Of a stretch of DNA of 64,000 bases, positions 11,401 through 21,491 are shown one piece after another. A model generated the notes under the pieces. It did no database searches and had not been told where the DNA came from. It saw only the letters and a program-made list of their open reading frames with translations. The first letter of the stretch is position 1. Every line of letters begins with the position of its first letter. The stretch comes from Adiantum capillus-veneris. Its lineage: Eukaryota; Streptophyta; Polypodiopsida; Polypodiales; Pteridaceae. The stretch spans positions 63,135,184-63,199,183 of the forward strand of contig CM043942.1 of the NCBI GenBank assembly GCA_014529385.2, in the 5' to 3' direction. The translations under genes and the position numbers were made by a program.

Positions 11401-13870
11401 TACTAGTGTTTGGTGGGATTGGATGTTCTTGCCCTGCAATCTTACACATGGGCTTGATTTGGACTTGTATTTGACGCTTTTCAGATTTTAGTATCGACAA
11501 CAATTGATGGGCATTTCTCGTACCTTCTGGCTGCCAAACACATGTAGAACCAATGATGACGACCATACGTGCTTTCATCCTAGCCTTTCTAGCTTTCCAA
11601 CCATTTTGTTTGCTCGTGGTTTTTTGATTGGGTGCATCGATCTTTGGTTCACCCGTCTCTGGACTCGCATCGGTTTCCATTTTCTCTATCTCTGGATTCT
11701 CATTAGCTTCCATTTGAGCTTGTGCTCTCATAACTACTTGAACTGGTATGACGTTCTCGTTCTCCGAGCTACTGGGTAGATGAACAATTCCTTGGACATT
11801 TGTTGTGATCCTTATGATTCAGTTTGAATTTTTTGGACACTTGGGGATCAAGTGAATGACACCACAGTCAAGACAATAGGCATTTACTTGAGTGATCTCC
11901 TTATGGGGACATTGTTTGACCAAGTGGTTGTCATAGCTCTTGTGACAATCTCTCTATAGTTGAGGAGATTCTTCTTGCATTTTCTCTTGGATGTAAACAA
12001 GCTCTAACCTAGCTAAGCCTCTATTCACAATGAACCACAATGTCCTTTTATCCATCTCATACCTTCTTTCCTCAGGTCAAAATGCAAGAGGTGGAGGTTG
12101 TGCCGGCCTCAGCACTCCATGTGTTTCTCTCATCTTCTATCGCTTCAAAGGGAAATACCCGCTTTGGTTATTATAATAAAGTGTAGTTGGTACTAGCATT
12201 TGTTTATTAGATGCTTCTATCATCTGTGTGTATCTTATATCTACAGGCATTCTAGCACCTGACAGTGGAGGTTCTTGTCTTAAGACAACCTGTGGTCTTG
12301 AAACTCCTACTGGTCCTGACGCATTCCCTGTAATGTATCTACGTGGAGTAGGTGCTATTGGAATAGGTTGTATATACCTCTCTCTAGCATATTCCATGCT
12401 ATAGTAACACTATTCTCTCATATTCTTTATCCATTTTCTCTCAATTTTTCACCACTTAAGCTCCCTCAGATTAGACGTTACAAGAGGAGTTCACCTCTTG
12501 ACCATTTCATCGGATAAACTTTTCTTGATCGATAGGTTCCGTTGGTCTTGCAATGGACTCACTCATTTGTGAATCATTATGCTGAGAGGATGTGTCGTCC
12601 TCTTTACTCTTACAATCCTTTTCTTTTTATGTCTCATAGTTATCCACCATACAAAGAGCATCTTTGATTAATTCGTTTAGTGTCAGGATCCTTATCATAT
12701 GTAGATCCTTCTAAAGACCCGTATGTCTCATTGTCTGGATAAAGATCACCATTAAACGTGCTTGCGTAGGAAGTTTCACTTTTGGACAAAACTTGATGTA
12801 TCTCTTGAGCCATAATGCCACCTCGCCTACTACTGATTCACCCTCTTGTGAGCTATATTTATGAGGCCATATTGTGAGCTATTCCTTTCTGCGAGAATTA
12901 TTTCGTGAATTATTCTAACAAATCATCTAGAGTCTCAAAATGACGTCTTTCTATTGAGTCAAACCATGTAACAATGTCATATTCCAGAGTTAGTCCAAAT
13001 CCCACAAACTTTGTTGCAAAATCCGAGACTTCCTCTGCTTTAATCACTCTTCTGAAAGCTGCTACACGATCTCTTGGATTTTTATCTCCAAAGTATTTTT
13101 TGTTTACCCATTTTTGGATCTGGGATGTTCTAGCCCGTTGATTGTCTACAAGTCTAACCATAGACTCTCCCAATCCTTCTCTTGCTTCAGGCCTTCTACT
13201 GTGCCTAGGTTCTTCTTTGAAGGGATTGGTCGTTGTCTTGAAGATTGGTCCTTAGGGAGATTCACTTGAGGAGGCATGTCTGCCATATCTATGATCATTT
13301 CATATCTCGTTATCGCTCTAGAAGGGAATCCAGGTGGCTCCCTTTTGGTGGAGGTATCTGTGGTCCTTCATTGACCAAATATCCACCCATTTCTAATGCA
13401 ATCCATGGATTTGTGCTTTCTACAACTCTGTATTTTTGTTCATACTTGTCAATAACTATAGATGTCCATTGAAGTTGACTCTGTATGTATAAAGGTTGAC
13501 ATCATTTCGGTCAATGTATCTATTCATTCCTTCACTCTCATGATCTGTCATCTGAACTCTCTCACAAGATTGGTCTTTATCAACTGCAACTTTGGAAGAT
13601 CCATTATGGGCGGATGATCCTCTACCACTGGGATCCCGAAGCTTGTGTAAGCTGAGTTTGAATTTAAAGTCACCGCCTCTTTAGTTTTTCATTCTGCTTC
13701 TTGGGCTTCTTTCAGCTTCAATGCTTCTGCCTCTTGATACATTCTTTCCAATAACTCTGTGGGGTCTTCGGCCTCTTTCCTAGCATGGTGCTTTGTTCTT
13801 AGTCCTTTCACTTCAATGGGTACCCACTTTGCAGGGTCCTTACCTTGAGCTTGGCGATTGCGTTCATAGG
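11400..13870 (-). pseudogene. gag: gypsy gag gene relic
   Basis: Several - strand frames in order give a gag protein. Near 13,760 is a glutamate-rich helix. At 12,910-13,173 an IQKWVNKKYFG motif and downstream helices match the capsid domain of the element at 34.7-34.9 kb (DIQKWVKKY there). At about 11,840-11,950 are two degenerate zinc knuckles, CHKSYDNHLVKQC (its second Cys is lost) and CLDCGVIHLIPKC. After these a VMRAQAQ segment (11,700-11,735) matches VITRAQAK of the 33.5 kb copy. Frequent stops and shifts show it is dead. It merges downstream with the minisatellite, so pol is missing. Confidence 0.75.
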
Positions 13871-14082
13871 AGTGCTTTTCTCTCTCAAACCTTGCCTGCT
13901 TTTATTGTGGCTCCTCTTGATGTGCTGCCGTTGCTTTTTTTTTCATTTCCTTGATACGTGCTCTTATTTCCTCATTGTCGGAGCTTTCACTACTATGCCG
14001 TTCTGGAGAGTTCTCGGCAGATTCTTCATCAGATTTGTATGTTCTTTTGGTAGATCTTCTGTCTTGAGGGGATGTGCGGACA

Positions 14083-14290
14083 CTATCCTTGTGTTCTGCT
14101 TTGGGGCAGGTGGCAAGTTGTGTGCCATGCCGATAGCATGGTAGGCAATTCTTGTGAGTACCTCTGGTGCTCCCGCTTTATTTTACTTTCTTTGTGCAGG
14201 ACTTTGTGCATGGAAAACCAGTTTCCAAATCCCGCTTCTATGAGTGCAAATTCATTTATGGGCTTCGTCACACGGATGACGCCCAGTCAA
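14083..14290 (-). pseudogene. Possible N-terminal gag fragment
   Basis: A - strand frame of 62 codons with a mixed helical composition lies upstream of the gag relic and could be its beginning. I see no motif. The opposite-strand frames here are equally open, so the call is weak. Confidence 0.25.
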
Positions 14291-14329
14291 ATGGCAGAGG
14301 CGTCTTAGTACTGGGTAGCTAGAGGCATG

Positions 14330-15118
14330 GGTACTACTCCTCCGGGCTTCACACCCGAGGGTCCGACGCCTATGGGGGGGACGCCTATGGGGGGGGGACG
14401 CCTACGGGTACGACGCCTGCGAGGTCTCCCATCACGGCCGCTTCGACACCTAGGGGTGCGGCAGAGGCGGGTACATCCTCATCTTCGCAGCACAGGTGCA
14501 CTCGCCGATCTTGGCGATCATCAGGTGGAGGTGGTGGTTGCTGTGGAGGAGGGTCCACAGATGCTTCGACCCCTCCTTGCTCACGACCCCCGTCCTACCC
14601 AGGCACACCTCTCGACACATCTCTTGGCACACCTCGAACACCTTGGGGGGCACATGATCCTAGTGCCTCCATGCTCTATACTGTACGGGTAGATGGTTCT
14701 GTTGACATGGATAGAGTCGAGACTGAGATGAGACAGCGGATTCGCCAGCTCGCGGAGCTGCAGTTTTTGACCAACATTCTGACGCCTTGGCCTGACCACG
14801 ATGAGGACAAAATAGGTTATATATTGGAGACCATCATGAGAGAGCACCAGCCTGCTCCGGGTTCAAAGGCTGTTCCGAGGAGGTGGATCAAAGGTGTTGC
14901 ACGGGACACTGTGAAACATCGACGAGATGCAGCTCGGCAAGCTTTCAAGACCGGCTCGCCGAAGCTTTCGGGCATCCCACACGAGACATGACAGCAGATC
15001 AGGGAGGATGAGCGAACAACGGACACGCTGTTCAGACAGCAGTGCCAGGCCGCGCAGATACGACAGATACATCTCATCTTGGTAGCGGAGGCTTCGACAC
15101 CTTTCGCTATGAGTTTGT
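14330..15118 (+). pseudogene. CACTA-associated protein, proline/threonine-rich then helical
   Basis: One + frame reads through a TP-, GG- and S-rich linker (from about 14,340) and then a charged helical part (14,671-14,991) with VDGSVDMDRVETEMRQRI and WIKGVARDTVKHRRDAARQ. An in-frame TGA at 14,989 is followed by continued coding character (QQIREDERTTDTLFRQQ) to about 15,118. The layout loosely resembles the accessory DNA-binding protein of plant Ptta/En/Spm transposons, which binds subterminal repeats. That is inference from layout and position beside a CACTA end, not from a named motif. Confidence 0.5.
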
Positions 15119-15208
15119 GAGTTTCCAATCCAATCCTAGCTATGGCGTTTTTTTAAACGTGATGAATCATGTATTCTTATTACTTTGATTTTTGTATAAA
15201 CATAGAAT

Positions 15209-15337
15209 CTTGCGATGCATCGAGCCCCGACACGCCAGGAGGAGACAGATGGATATCGCAGAGGTATCTATGAAGTATTGAATGATCTTGATGCTTCAGG
15301 AGAGCCTGTAGACTGGGAGTCCTTAGAGTCTCGCTGA
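15209..15337 (+). pseudogene. Possible second exon of the CACTA-associated gene
   Basis: An open stretch after an acceptor-like TATAAACATAG (ending at 15,208) reads MHRAPTRQEETDGYRRG and then an acidic tail ending at a TGA. A donor-like GT lies near 15,117. The intron of about 90 bp is AT-rich, as plant introns are. Splicing cannot be shown here. Confidence 0.35.
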
Positions 15338-15419
15338 TCGATTGAGGTGAGACGTTAATATGTGTGAGTTGATTTAATTAAATAAGTATATGTGAAGTAA
15401 TATCAATACTAACTTTGTG

Positions 15420-15533
15420 ACTTGTCCTATGTGCACTCTCCTCTCTCTCTTTCTCTCTAGCTTTTTAATTTCTTATTTACACACATTTCTCTCTCTTTCT
15501 CTCTTTGATTTTCTACACACACACACACACATT

Positions 15534-15568
<35 letters not shown>

Positions 15569-15638
15569 AGCTTTTTAATTTCTTATTTACACACATTTCT
15601 CTCTCTTTCTCTCTTTGATTTTCTACACACACACACAC

Positions 15639-15686
<48 letters not shown>

Positions 15687-15760
15687 AATTACCTACACAC
15701 ACACGCACACACATTTCTCTCTCTCTCTCTTTCCTACACACACACACACACACACGATGT

Positions 15761-15775
<15 letters not shown>
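15420..15775. repeat. Composite CT/AC microsatellite array B
   Basis: A core starting GCTTTTTAATTTCTTATTT lies at 15,460 and again at 15,570 (period 110 bp), each copy embedded in CT and AC tracts with a second core TTTGATTTTCTACACAC. A third, more diverged copy has TTTAATTACCTACACAC near 15,685. A GA tract closes the array at about 15,790. Confidence 0.88.
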
Positions 15776-15792
<17 letters not shown>

Positions 15793-15915
15793 TGGGGGGC
15801 AGGGGGAGAGTTTCATAATACCTGCGCAACAGGTTTCGGCCAAGATCTGAGCGTGCGCGTCGCAGGCGAAAATGGCCCCTGCGTGCGGGTTTCCCTTTTT
15901 TCCCCCCCAATTATT

Positions 15916-16090
15916 TTGCGTCGATATGTGCGTCGATATACTCGTGGTAATGTCCGTCGATATACGCGTGGAAAAGTATACCTTGCCATGCGTATTTTCA
16001 CGCGCATATCGACAGATATTCCGACGCATATATCGACGGGATGAAAGTACGTTGATATCCGCGTGGAAAGGTACGGCTGTCGATATATAC
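15916..16090. repeat. CACTA subterminal repeats
   Basis: The motif (C)GTCGATAT or GTTGATAT occurs near 15,919, 15,931, 15,955, 16,050 and 16,079, and inverted (ATATCGAC) near 16,006 and 16,029. Several copies are followed by ACGCGTGG or CCGCGTGGAAA. In En/Spm-type elements such motifs are the transposase-accessory binding sites. Confidence 0.75.
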
Positions 16091-16103
16091 TGCATCAATA
16101 TCT

Positions 16104-16121
16104 TGATGTTATGTTGTAGTG
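16104..16121 (-). repeat. CACTA terminal inverted repeat
   Basis: Starting at 16,121 and reading inward on the - strand, the sequence begins CACTACAACAT, the canonical start of this superfamily. The three bases outside (AGC) would be the target duplication, but the partner end is missing. Confidence 0.75.
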
Positions 16122-17000
16122 AGCCCTCAATAACCAATTGCAATGGCGATTCAATGGTTGGAGAAAAATCAATATCATAAACATACAAAATTCCCTTTAA
16201 TATATAGATTCAAAGAGGGAATAAACAATCCTAAAATATACATTATGATGAGATTACCACCTCTAATAAACATGGATTTGAAGCACATACCTGCAAGATA
16301 TAATAAAGAAGGTTGTTTTAGAAAAAAAATGGTGACGTTTAACCTCTTTATCCTTCGACTTTTCACTATTTGACACTCATCAATTTTGGCACAAAAGCAA
16401 CCTTTGTGCCAAGCATTGCAAAACAAGTAGAGGCAAAACCTTAAACTTCAAAGTCTATGAAAAGAAGAACACAACCAAAAGTAAGAAGTATACGGTTTCC
16501 TTGCACCAAGGGGTGTTTCTTTCAAATATGTGATGGTGTTGACAAACTTCATAATGTGGACATCATTTTCTTGTATTTTTTGTAGGAGAGTTTCAACCTC
16601 CCTCTTCAAAGAGATAATACTTTGTTGTAATACCATTGTTTTGAGCTGAATAATTGACATTTTTGCATCCATAAATGCAAAGAAGCACCTGCATCCATAG
16701 ACAACCACTTGCAATAGCCTAACAAGCATGCTTTTCCCCTCCCAAGTTATTGAGAAGAAACATCAAAAGGCTATTAAAGGATGGATGAAAGCTACTTATA
16801 AGATTGTAAGGGAACAAATGGCCATCCACCCAAATGTCTACATTCGTCTCACTGACAGCTTGACGTTCCTGTGATGCTCACCCTCACGTGCGGCCTTCGG
16901 TGCAAACTTTGTGCGCAGACGAATATGTATGCTTTTGGTGTGCAGAGTACGTGGTGGTAGAGGCACATGATTTGTGATGTTCGTGAGCACCATGGCAGCT
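16122..17000. other. Unassigned spacer with short ORFs
   Basis: AT-rich DNA. A 93-codon - strand frame (16,448-16,729) has a hydrophobic start and a leucine-rich coiled-coil pattern (ISLKREVETLLQKIQEND), which could be a relic of a mobile-element protein or chance. I see no other structure. Confidence 0.3.
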
Positions 17001-17005
17001 GATGT

Positions 17006-17190
17006 GTGAGGAAGCAAAGGATGAAAAGAGAGAGGGAAGTAGGGAGATAGGAGGAGAGAACGGGGCAAGGTGGGAGAGGGAGAGAGAGGGGAGGAGGAGA
17101 AGAGAAGGGGGCAAGGAGGGAGAGGGAGAGAGAGGGGAGGAGGAGAAGAGAAGGGGGCAAGGAGGGAGAGGAGGAGGTGAGAGCAAAGTT
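17006..17190 (+). repeat. 185-bp purine tract with 46-bp tandem repeats
   Basis: The + strand is almost purely A and G. A unit beginning GCAAGG(T/A)GGGAGAGGG is found at 17,065, 17,111 and 17,157, exactly 46 bp apart each time. Such mirror-like purine runs can adopt triplex (H-DNA) structure. Confidence 0.88.
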
Positions 17191-17553
17191 TTTTTTTTGG
17201 AAAAACTATTTTTGAAAAAGTGTACTTTCAATGCTTGTAGGTCAAAAAAGGTCAAAAATGATTTTTTGGATATGCATATATGTTGGGAGGGAGTTTTAAG
17301 GTAAAAATAAGTAAAGCTGACTTTTTTAAAGAAAAAAATCATTTTTTGAGCCTTAGTGACACATATTTTTGCTTATGTGGGCACACTCCTCTACTCCCTT
17401 CACTTTCAAAAAGTTAGAGAGAGAAAGTCCTCCTAGGTCCACATACTACATGTGCCTTAAAAAAAGGCTAGAAAAGCCTATTTAAAACTAGCCTCTTGAA
17501 TTTCTTTGTCACCTTAACCTTTCACAACATTAGCCTTACTCCCTAAAAATTAG

Positions 17554-17601
17554 GATTCCTTACAAGGCCCATGCGAAAGTCCATATTTTTTCTAATGAGT
17601 G
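17554..17601. repeat. One end of a MITE-like element (third copy)
   Basis: The stretch TTACAAGGCCCAT...AGTCCATA...CTAATG closely matches the right end of the element at 25,328-25,787, including ACAAGGCCCAT and the terminal CTAATG. A matching left end was not found, so this is either a truncated copy or one whose other end has diverged. Confidence 0.6.
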
Positions 17602-18250
17602 GTATCATAGCACGGGCATCCCGACCTCGAGCCCTAGTTATCCGCGTGTGCAACAAGCCTAAAGAGGATATGAAGTCGGGATTTGAGTAGGAAAGAATCA
17701 AGGAGGAAGTTAAGCAAATTGGAAAGCAAATCAAAGGTAGCGAGTTGGACTGCGAACACCTCTGCAAATGCATTTGAAGCATTACAGGTGAGTTGAGGGT
17801 AATTGGCGAGCTACAAGTCAAGTAGCTGCAGAATCCAAGCAGAAGATGGCCAGCCAAAGAGTGAAATTGGGGGAGCTTTGACCTCCAACTTTTTGTATCC
17901 AAGAAAAGGCAAGAGCTTAGCATTCCAAAAAGGGAGAAAATTGAGCTACAAAGCAGCCTTGGAATGAAAAACTTGATGTGAGTGGGGGCAATAGTGACAA
18001 GAAAAGACAGTGTGGTCATAGCCACAATCATTCTCTGGATTGCAAACAAGGTTTTAGCAAGAGTCGTGACAAAGACATGAGAAATGTTGAGTGCTACTAC
18101 TACCATAAAAAGGGACACTTGAAAAAAGATTGCTGCACATTGGAGTGTGACAAGGGTGAGGAGAAAGCAAAGTCTGACAAACCTAAAAGCAATGTGAAAA
18201 TTGAAGAGCTGGATGTGGTTGAGTCTCCAGCCATTGAAATAATTTATGAC
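17602..18250 (+). pseudogene. gag: Ty1/copia gag fragment with primer-site relic
   Basis: TGGTATCATAGC at about 17,603 is one base off the initiator-tRNA-Met primer site TGGTATCAGAGC used by the two complete copia elements in this window. Downstream, the frame 17,978-18,250 carries CYYYHKKGHLKKDC, a degenerate copia zinc knuckle (CYHCGKKGHMKRDC in the element at 57.3 kb), followed by a similar lysine-rich stretch. The frame between is broken and the fragment ends at about 18,250 where - strand gypsy sequence begins. Confidence 0.65.
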
Positions 18251-18258
18251 GTTTCAAA

Positions 18259-19021
18259 TTACCCTCTTTCTTTGTCCCTTTCAGTGTGGACAACACGTAC
18301 TGCACGTGGTCGATTAGTTGCCTGGTTGTCGACTTTAGAACTTGTGTAAATGTGGTCGCAACCCGCATGATTGGGTGTCGTGTGCCTTGGCAGTCTCTTT
18401 GCGAGGAAGTGGAAGTGTTGGTGGTATAATCTTGCAGGTTCTTCCACCTGTTTCTGGATGAGATCGGCAAATGTCACAGTAGCGGTTTCTTTGGTGAAGG
18501 TCCCTGCTGTTTTTCTGTCTCTTGCCCTCATGGTCATTCCTTCTATTGGCAATTTGAGACCTTTTGCCATTATCTCTTTTGTAATGACCACTTCAACTTT
18601 GTTCCCTTGCTGGTCAGAGTTTTCGGTTGTTTCATCTTCCTTGATTGTGGACAAGAGCTCATAAGCTTTTTGAAAATCCACTCCACATGGCTCTTGTTCG
18701 TAAAACTCTCTGAGCCCACAGCCTTCTGTTGGCTTCTTTTGTCTCGGGCTTTGCGGTGACATCATAGAACTCTCTTGGTAGAAGTTGTAGTTCTACCTGA
18801 TGTCCTTCTTCGCTTTTGAATCTACTTGTGAACATTGTGGTGTTGTTCTCCTCCAACTGTTCTTTTGATAGATAGGTCGCTTTGGCAGTTTTGACTGAAC
18901 TGGGGTCCACAGTTGGTATGGTGGTAGCTCTTGTAGCTTCTACTTTTGCGAGACCCTTTTCTTGGCCTTCTCTACAACTTGCATGGCTCCTGTTAAGTGA
19001 ATAGAGTGTCAAAGTTAGCAA
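18259..19021 (-). pseudogene. Coding relic downstream of a gypsy leader, gag-like position
   Basis: Two adjoining - strand frames (18,659-19,021 and 18,259-18,765) give about 250 codons of hydrophilic, charged protein, e.g. FKSEEGHQVELQLLPREFY and VVITKEIMAKGLKLPIEG. They follow, in transcription order, a leader with the same 285-bp repeats as the complete gypsy element, so they occupy the place of the gag N-terminus. I do not recognise a domain and the sequence does not obviously match the other gag. Confidence 0.4.
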
Positions 19022-19079
19022 ATTTGGCAGATTCTTCTCTGAAATGTCCTTCAGTCTGACTTGTTGACAAATTTAGTCC

Positions 19080-20410
19080 AATTTGCTTCAAATCCATTTT
19101 TGAACATGCATCGATGCATAAAAACATGTAAGGATCAAAATTATGAAGTCCAAACAAAAAATTGCAACAAAAGTAAATAATTGCGATTATTTATAGTTGA
19201 GTAATGTTTTTAACTTTTTACAAATTTGGCATTATAGGCTTGAACTATACATCAATTAGATACTCTGAGTGAAATATGGGCTCATTTGGGTGCATAGGGT
19301 GAGAAATATGGTGCTAAATTTAGGCTTTAGGTCTCTAAAACAGCAGATGTAAAGGAATTTTGAGATCTTGAGCTCCAAATTTGTTCAAACTTGGCTAGTG
19401 GGCTTAGGACATCGTGTACTTTGGTCCTATGATGGCAAAGTTGCAAATTTCCCCATCTTGGCAAAAAGTAAATAATCACGATTATTAACTTTTTCATCAA
19501 AATGAACATTTTTTGGTGCAACTTGGTTCTAAGCATGGTATAGACCCGGTGTATGTGATATGAGATGATTTGGATCAAAAAATGTTGCTCATAACTCAAA
19601 ATTTGTCCTGTAAGGCCTTCTTTGCGTTTTTTTGGCAATTTTCATAAGTTATAATTGATCATTTTGACTCATACTTGAAATTTGGCATGTAATAGGTGTG
19701 TACAAGTGATAGGTGAGGTCATGATACCAATTTCAAGCCTAAATATTGCAAAAGTAAATAATCATAATTATTTACTGCAGTCAACTTTTTCTTGCAAAAC
19801 TTAAAATTTTTGACCTAAAAACATTCTATACACCTAAAATAAGTCCTAAATTGAATCTGGTAAACTTTGGTTTTGCCGGCACCACTTTGTACTTTGTCGA
19901 CTCTGAAATCACTAAATTTTGCGAGTACATGGCCTGTAGAGTTGGTTAGTTACTTTTGAGGCTATGGACTTGTCCGCAACATATTTGTGAAGCAACTTAT
20001 CCAATTTTGGCCCATTTGGAGTAAATTTGACCTCGTATGTTGAATTTGACGCTTTATAGTCTTCGAGCCATTTTTTGCTTTTCAAGGGCTTGGCTTGATT
20101 GATTTTATGAAACCAATTATATATATTGTGTATAGACCTCATATGTAAGCTGTCTCTGGAGTCAGAATCCAATTATGACATCTGCCAAAAACCTACCTTT
20201 TCTACTTGGGACCCCCTTGACCCTCGCCGAATGGTCAATTGTTGGTATAGAAGTGTTCTATTATGTTGGGGCATGCTACAATTCAAATCTCGTCTAATTT
20301 GGTTGAGCTGACAGGCCGCTATGGTCGATTTTTGGTCGTAGGTGTTCGTGCACTGCTCGAATTCTAGGGTTTTTTCTAGGGGTTTAGACTAGCTACCGGC
20401 CGCACAAAAT
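19080..20410 (-). mobile_element. 5' leader and primer-site relic of an old gypsy copy
   Basis: This AT-rich tract shares with 36.3-37.4 kb a repeat of about 285 bp, each unit holding the palindrome with arms GTAAATAATC and GATTATTTAC (here at 19,173, 19,468 and 19,754). On the - strand a TGCGGCCGGTAGC-like site at about 20,390-20,405 followed by TAAACCCCTAGAAAAAAC lines up with the primer site and downstream TAAACTAGGAAAAAAC of the element at 37.9 kb. This is therefore a second, older copy in the same orientation, lacking pol. Confidence 0.6.
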
Positions 20411-21489
20411 GGACCATTGATAAGTATAGAACTTACTTCTCATGTCTCGTGTGAGAAGGCGCTGAAAACAGGCGACTGTAGACTCCGAAAAATACTCACG
20501 AAGAGGGTTGAAAAGCTCTCTCTCCAAAGGCAACTACTGGAAATGAGGTGATCTTTACTCGGACTTCCCGAACCATTTTTCTCCAAATTCCCCTGTTAGT
20601 CATACTAGGCCGTGAAATCTATGTTAAACTCAAAAATTTTCCCGATTGGATTCTTGTAGCTCATTCTACAAGAATTCTACAAAAGTAGGTTGGACCGCCT
20701 AATTTAGGCTTCCCGCTTCCATTTGTTGATTTGATTGAAATTTTTTGTGCCTGTCTGCCTTGTCATTTTGATCATCAGCATATCTTTAGTTTTTCCATTT
20801 GAGCTCCTTTGCTTTTTATTGTTAATTTTTGACCTATTTATTAAAAAAATCAAAGAAATTAACAAAATGCGCTAAAAAAGCAAAGTAAAAATCCTATAAT
20901 TAAGAAAATCCATTGAAAAACACAGCTTTTTTATTTTTTGTTGGATTTCTCCATGTTTTAAGTCTCAATACAAGAAAAATGATGAAAAATAACCAAAAAA
21001 GACTATTTTTTGATTATTTTCTAATAGTATATACGCTATTTACACTCATCGGGGAGATATTATCAGTTAAATTCTCCTGTTGATGATTTATAAGGGCACT
21101 ACTAGGCAATTTTGCAAAAAAAAAAACACGTTAACATAAAACTTTTTCCTCCCTCTTCAAACATTGCCCTTAATTACTTAGTATCCTTCCACCCCTCCTA
21201 GATGGCGTACTCCGGGACAACTGTGTGCATGGGTTGAACATTCGTGTATATGCATAGCCTTAGTTGGCTCTACCATGCTTCGAAGATCAATGCAATTAAA
21301 ACCATCATGTTGTGCAAGAGTTGGGTCTTGAGTAATTAACTCAAGGGTTTCCAATGTCGAGGCTTTCAGGTGCTATCTTCCAAAGAGCAAATCTTGTAGC
21401 TTGTGTGCTCGTTGCTTGATTGTACCATCAGGATGCTTTAGTATGCTGATTGTCTGAGCTGCTAGTATCAATAATGACTGTTGTCAAGC
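20411..21489. other. Gene-free AT-rich stretch, possible degraded LTR
   Basis: Lying on the 5' side of the primer-site relic, it is where an LTR would be, but I cannot define ends or find a partner. It has poly-A and poly-T runs near 20,840-21,130. Nothing else is recognisable. Confidence 0.3.
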
Positions 21490-21491
21490 TT

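Larger units (their letters stand above)
14330..16121 (+). mobile_element. CACTA (En/Spm) transposon, 3' portion
   Basis: The right end has the family hallmark. Reading inward on the - strand from 16,121 the sequence is CACTACAACATAACATC. Inside it, from 15,918 to 16,090, the motif GTCGATAT recurs in both orientations as the subterminal repeats expected of CACTA elements. A GC-rich coding stretch (14,330-15,337) lies further in. The left end is not found; the segment abuts the gypsy gag relic near 14,290. Confidence 0.75.

Noticed and set aside
13981-14010. CACTACTATG as the missing left end of the CACTA element
   Set aside because: It lies within sequence that aligns with gypsy gag surroundings and lacks similarity beyond CACTA.
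14450-14653. - strand frames in the GC-rich CACTA segment as genes
   Set aside because: GC-rich DNA is open in many frames; the + frame has the more protein-like composition and continues into a plausible second exon.
21000-21489. 3' LTR of the main gypsy element
   Set aside because: I compared its sequence by eye with the LTR part at 37.94-38.5 kb and found no convincing match.
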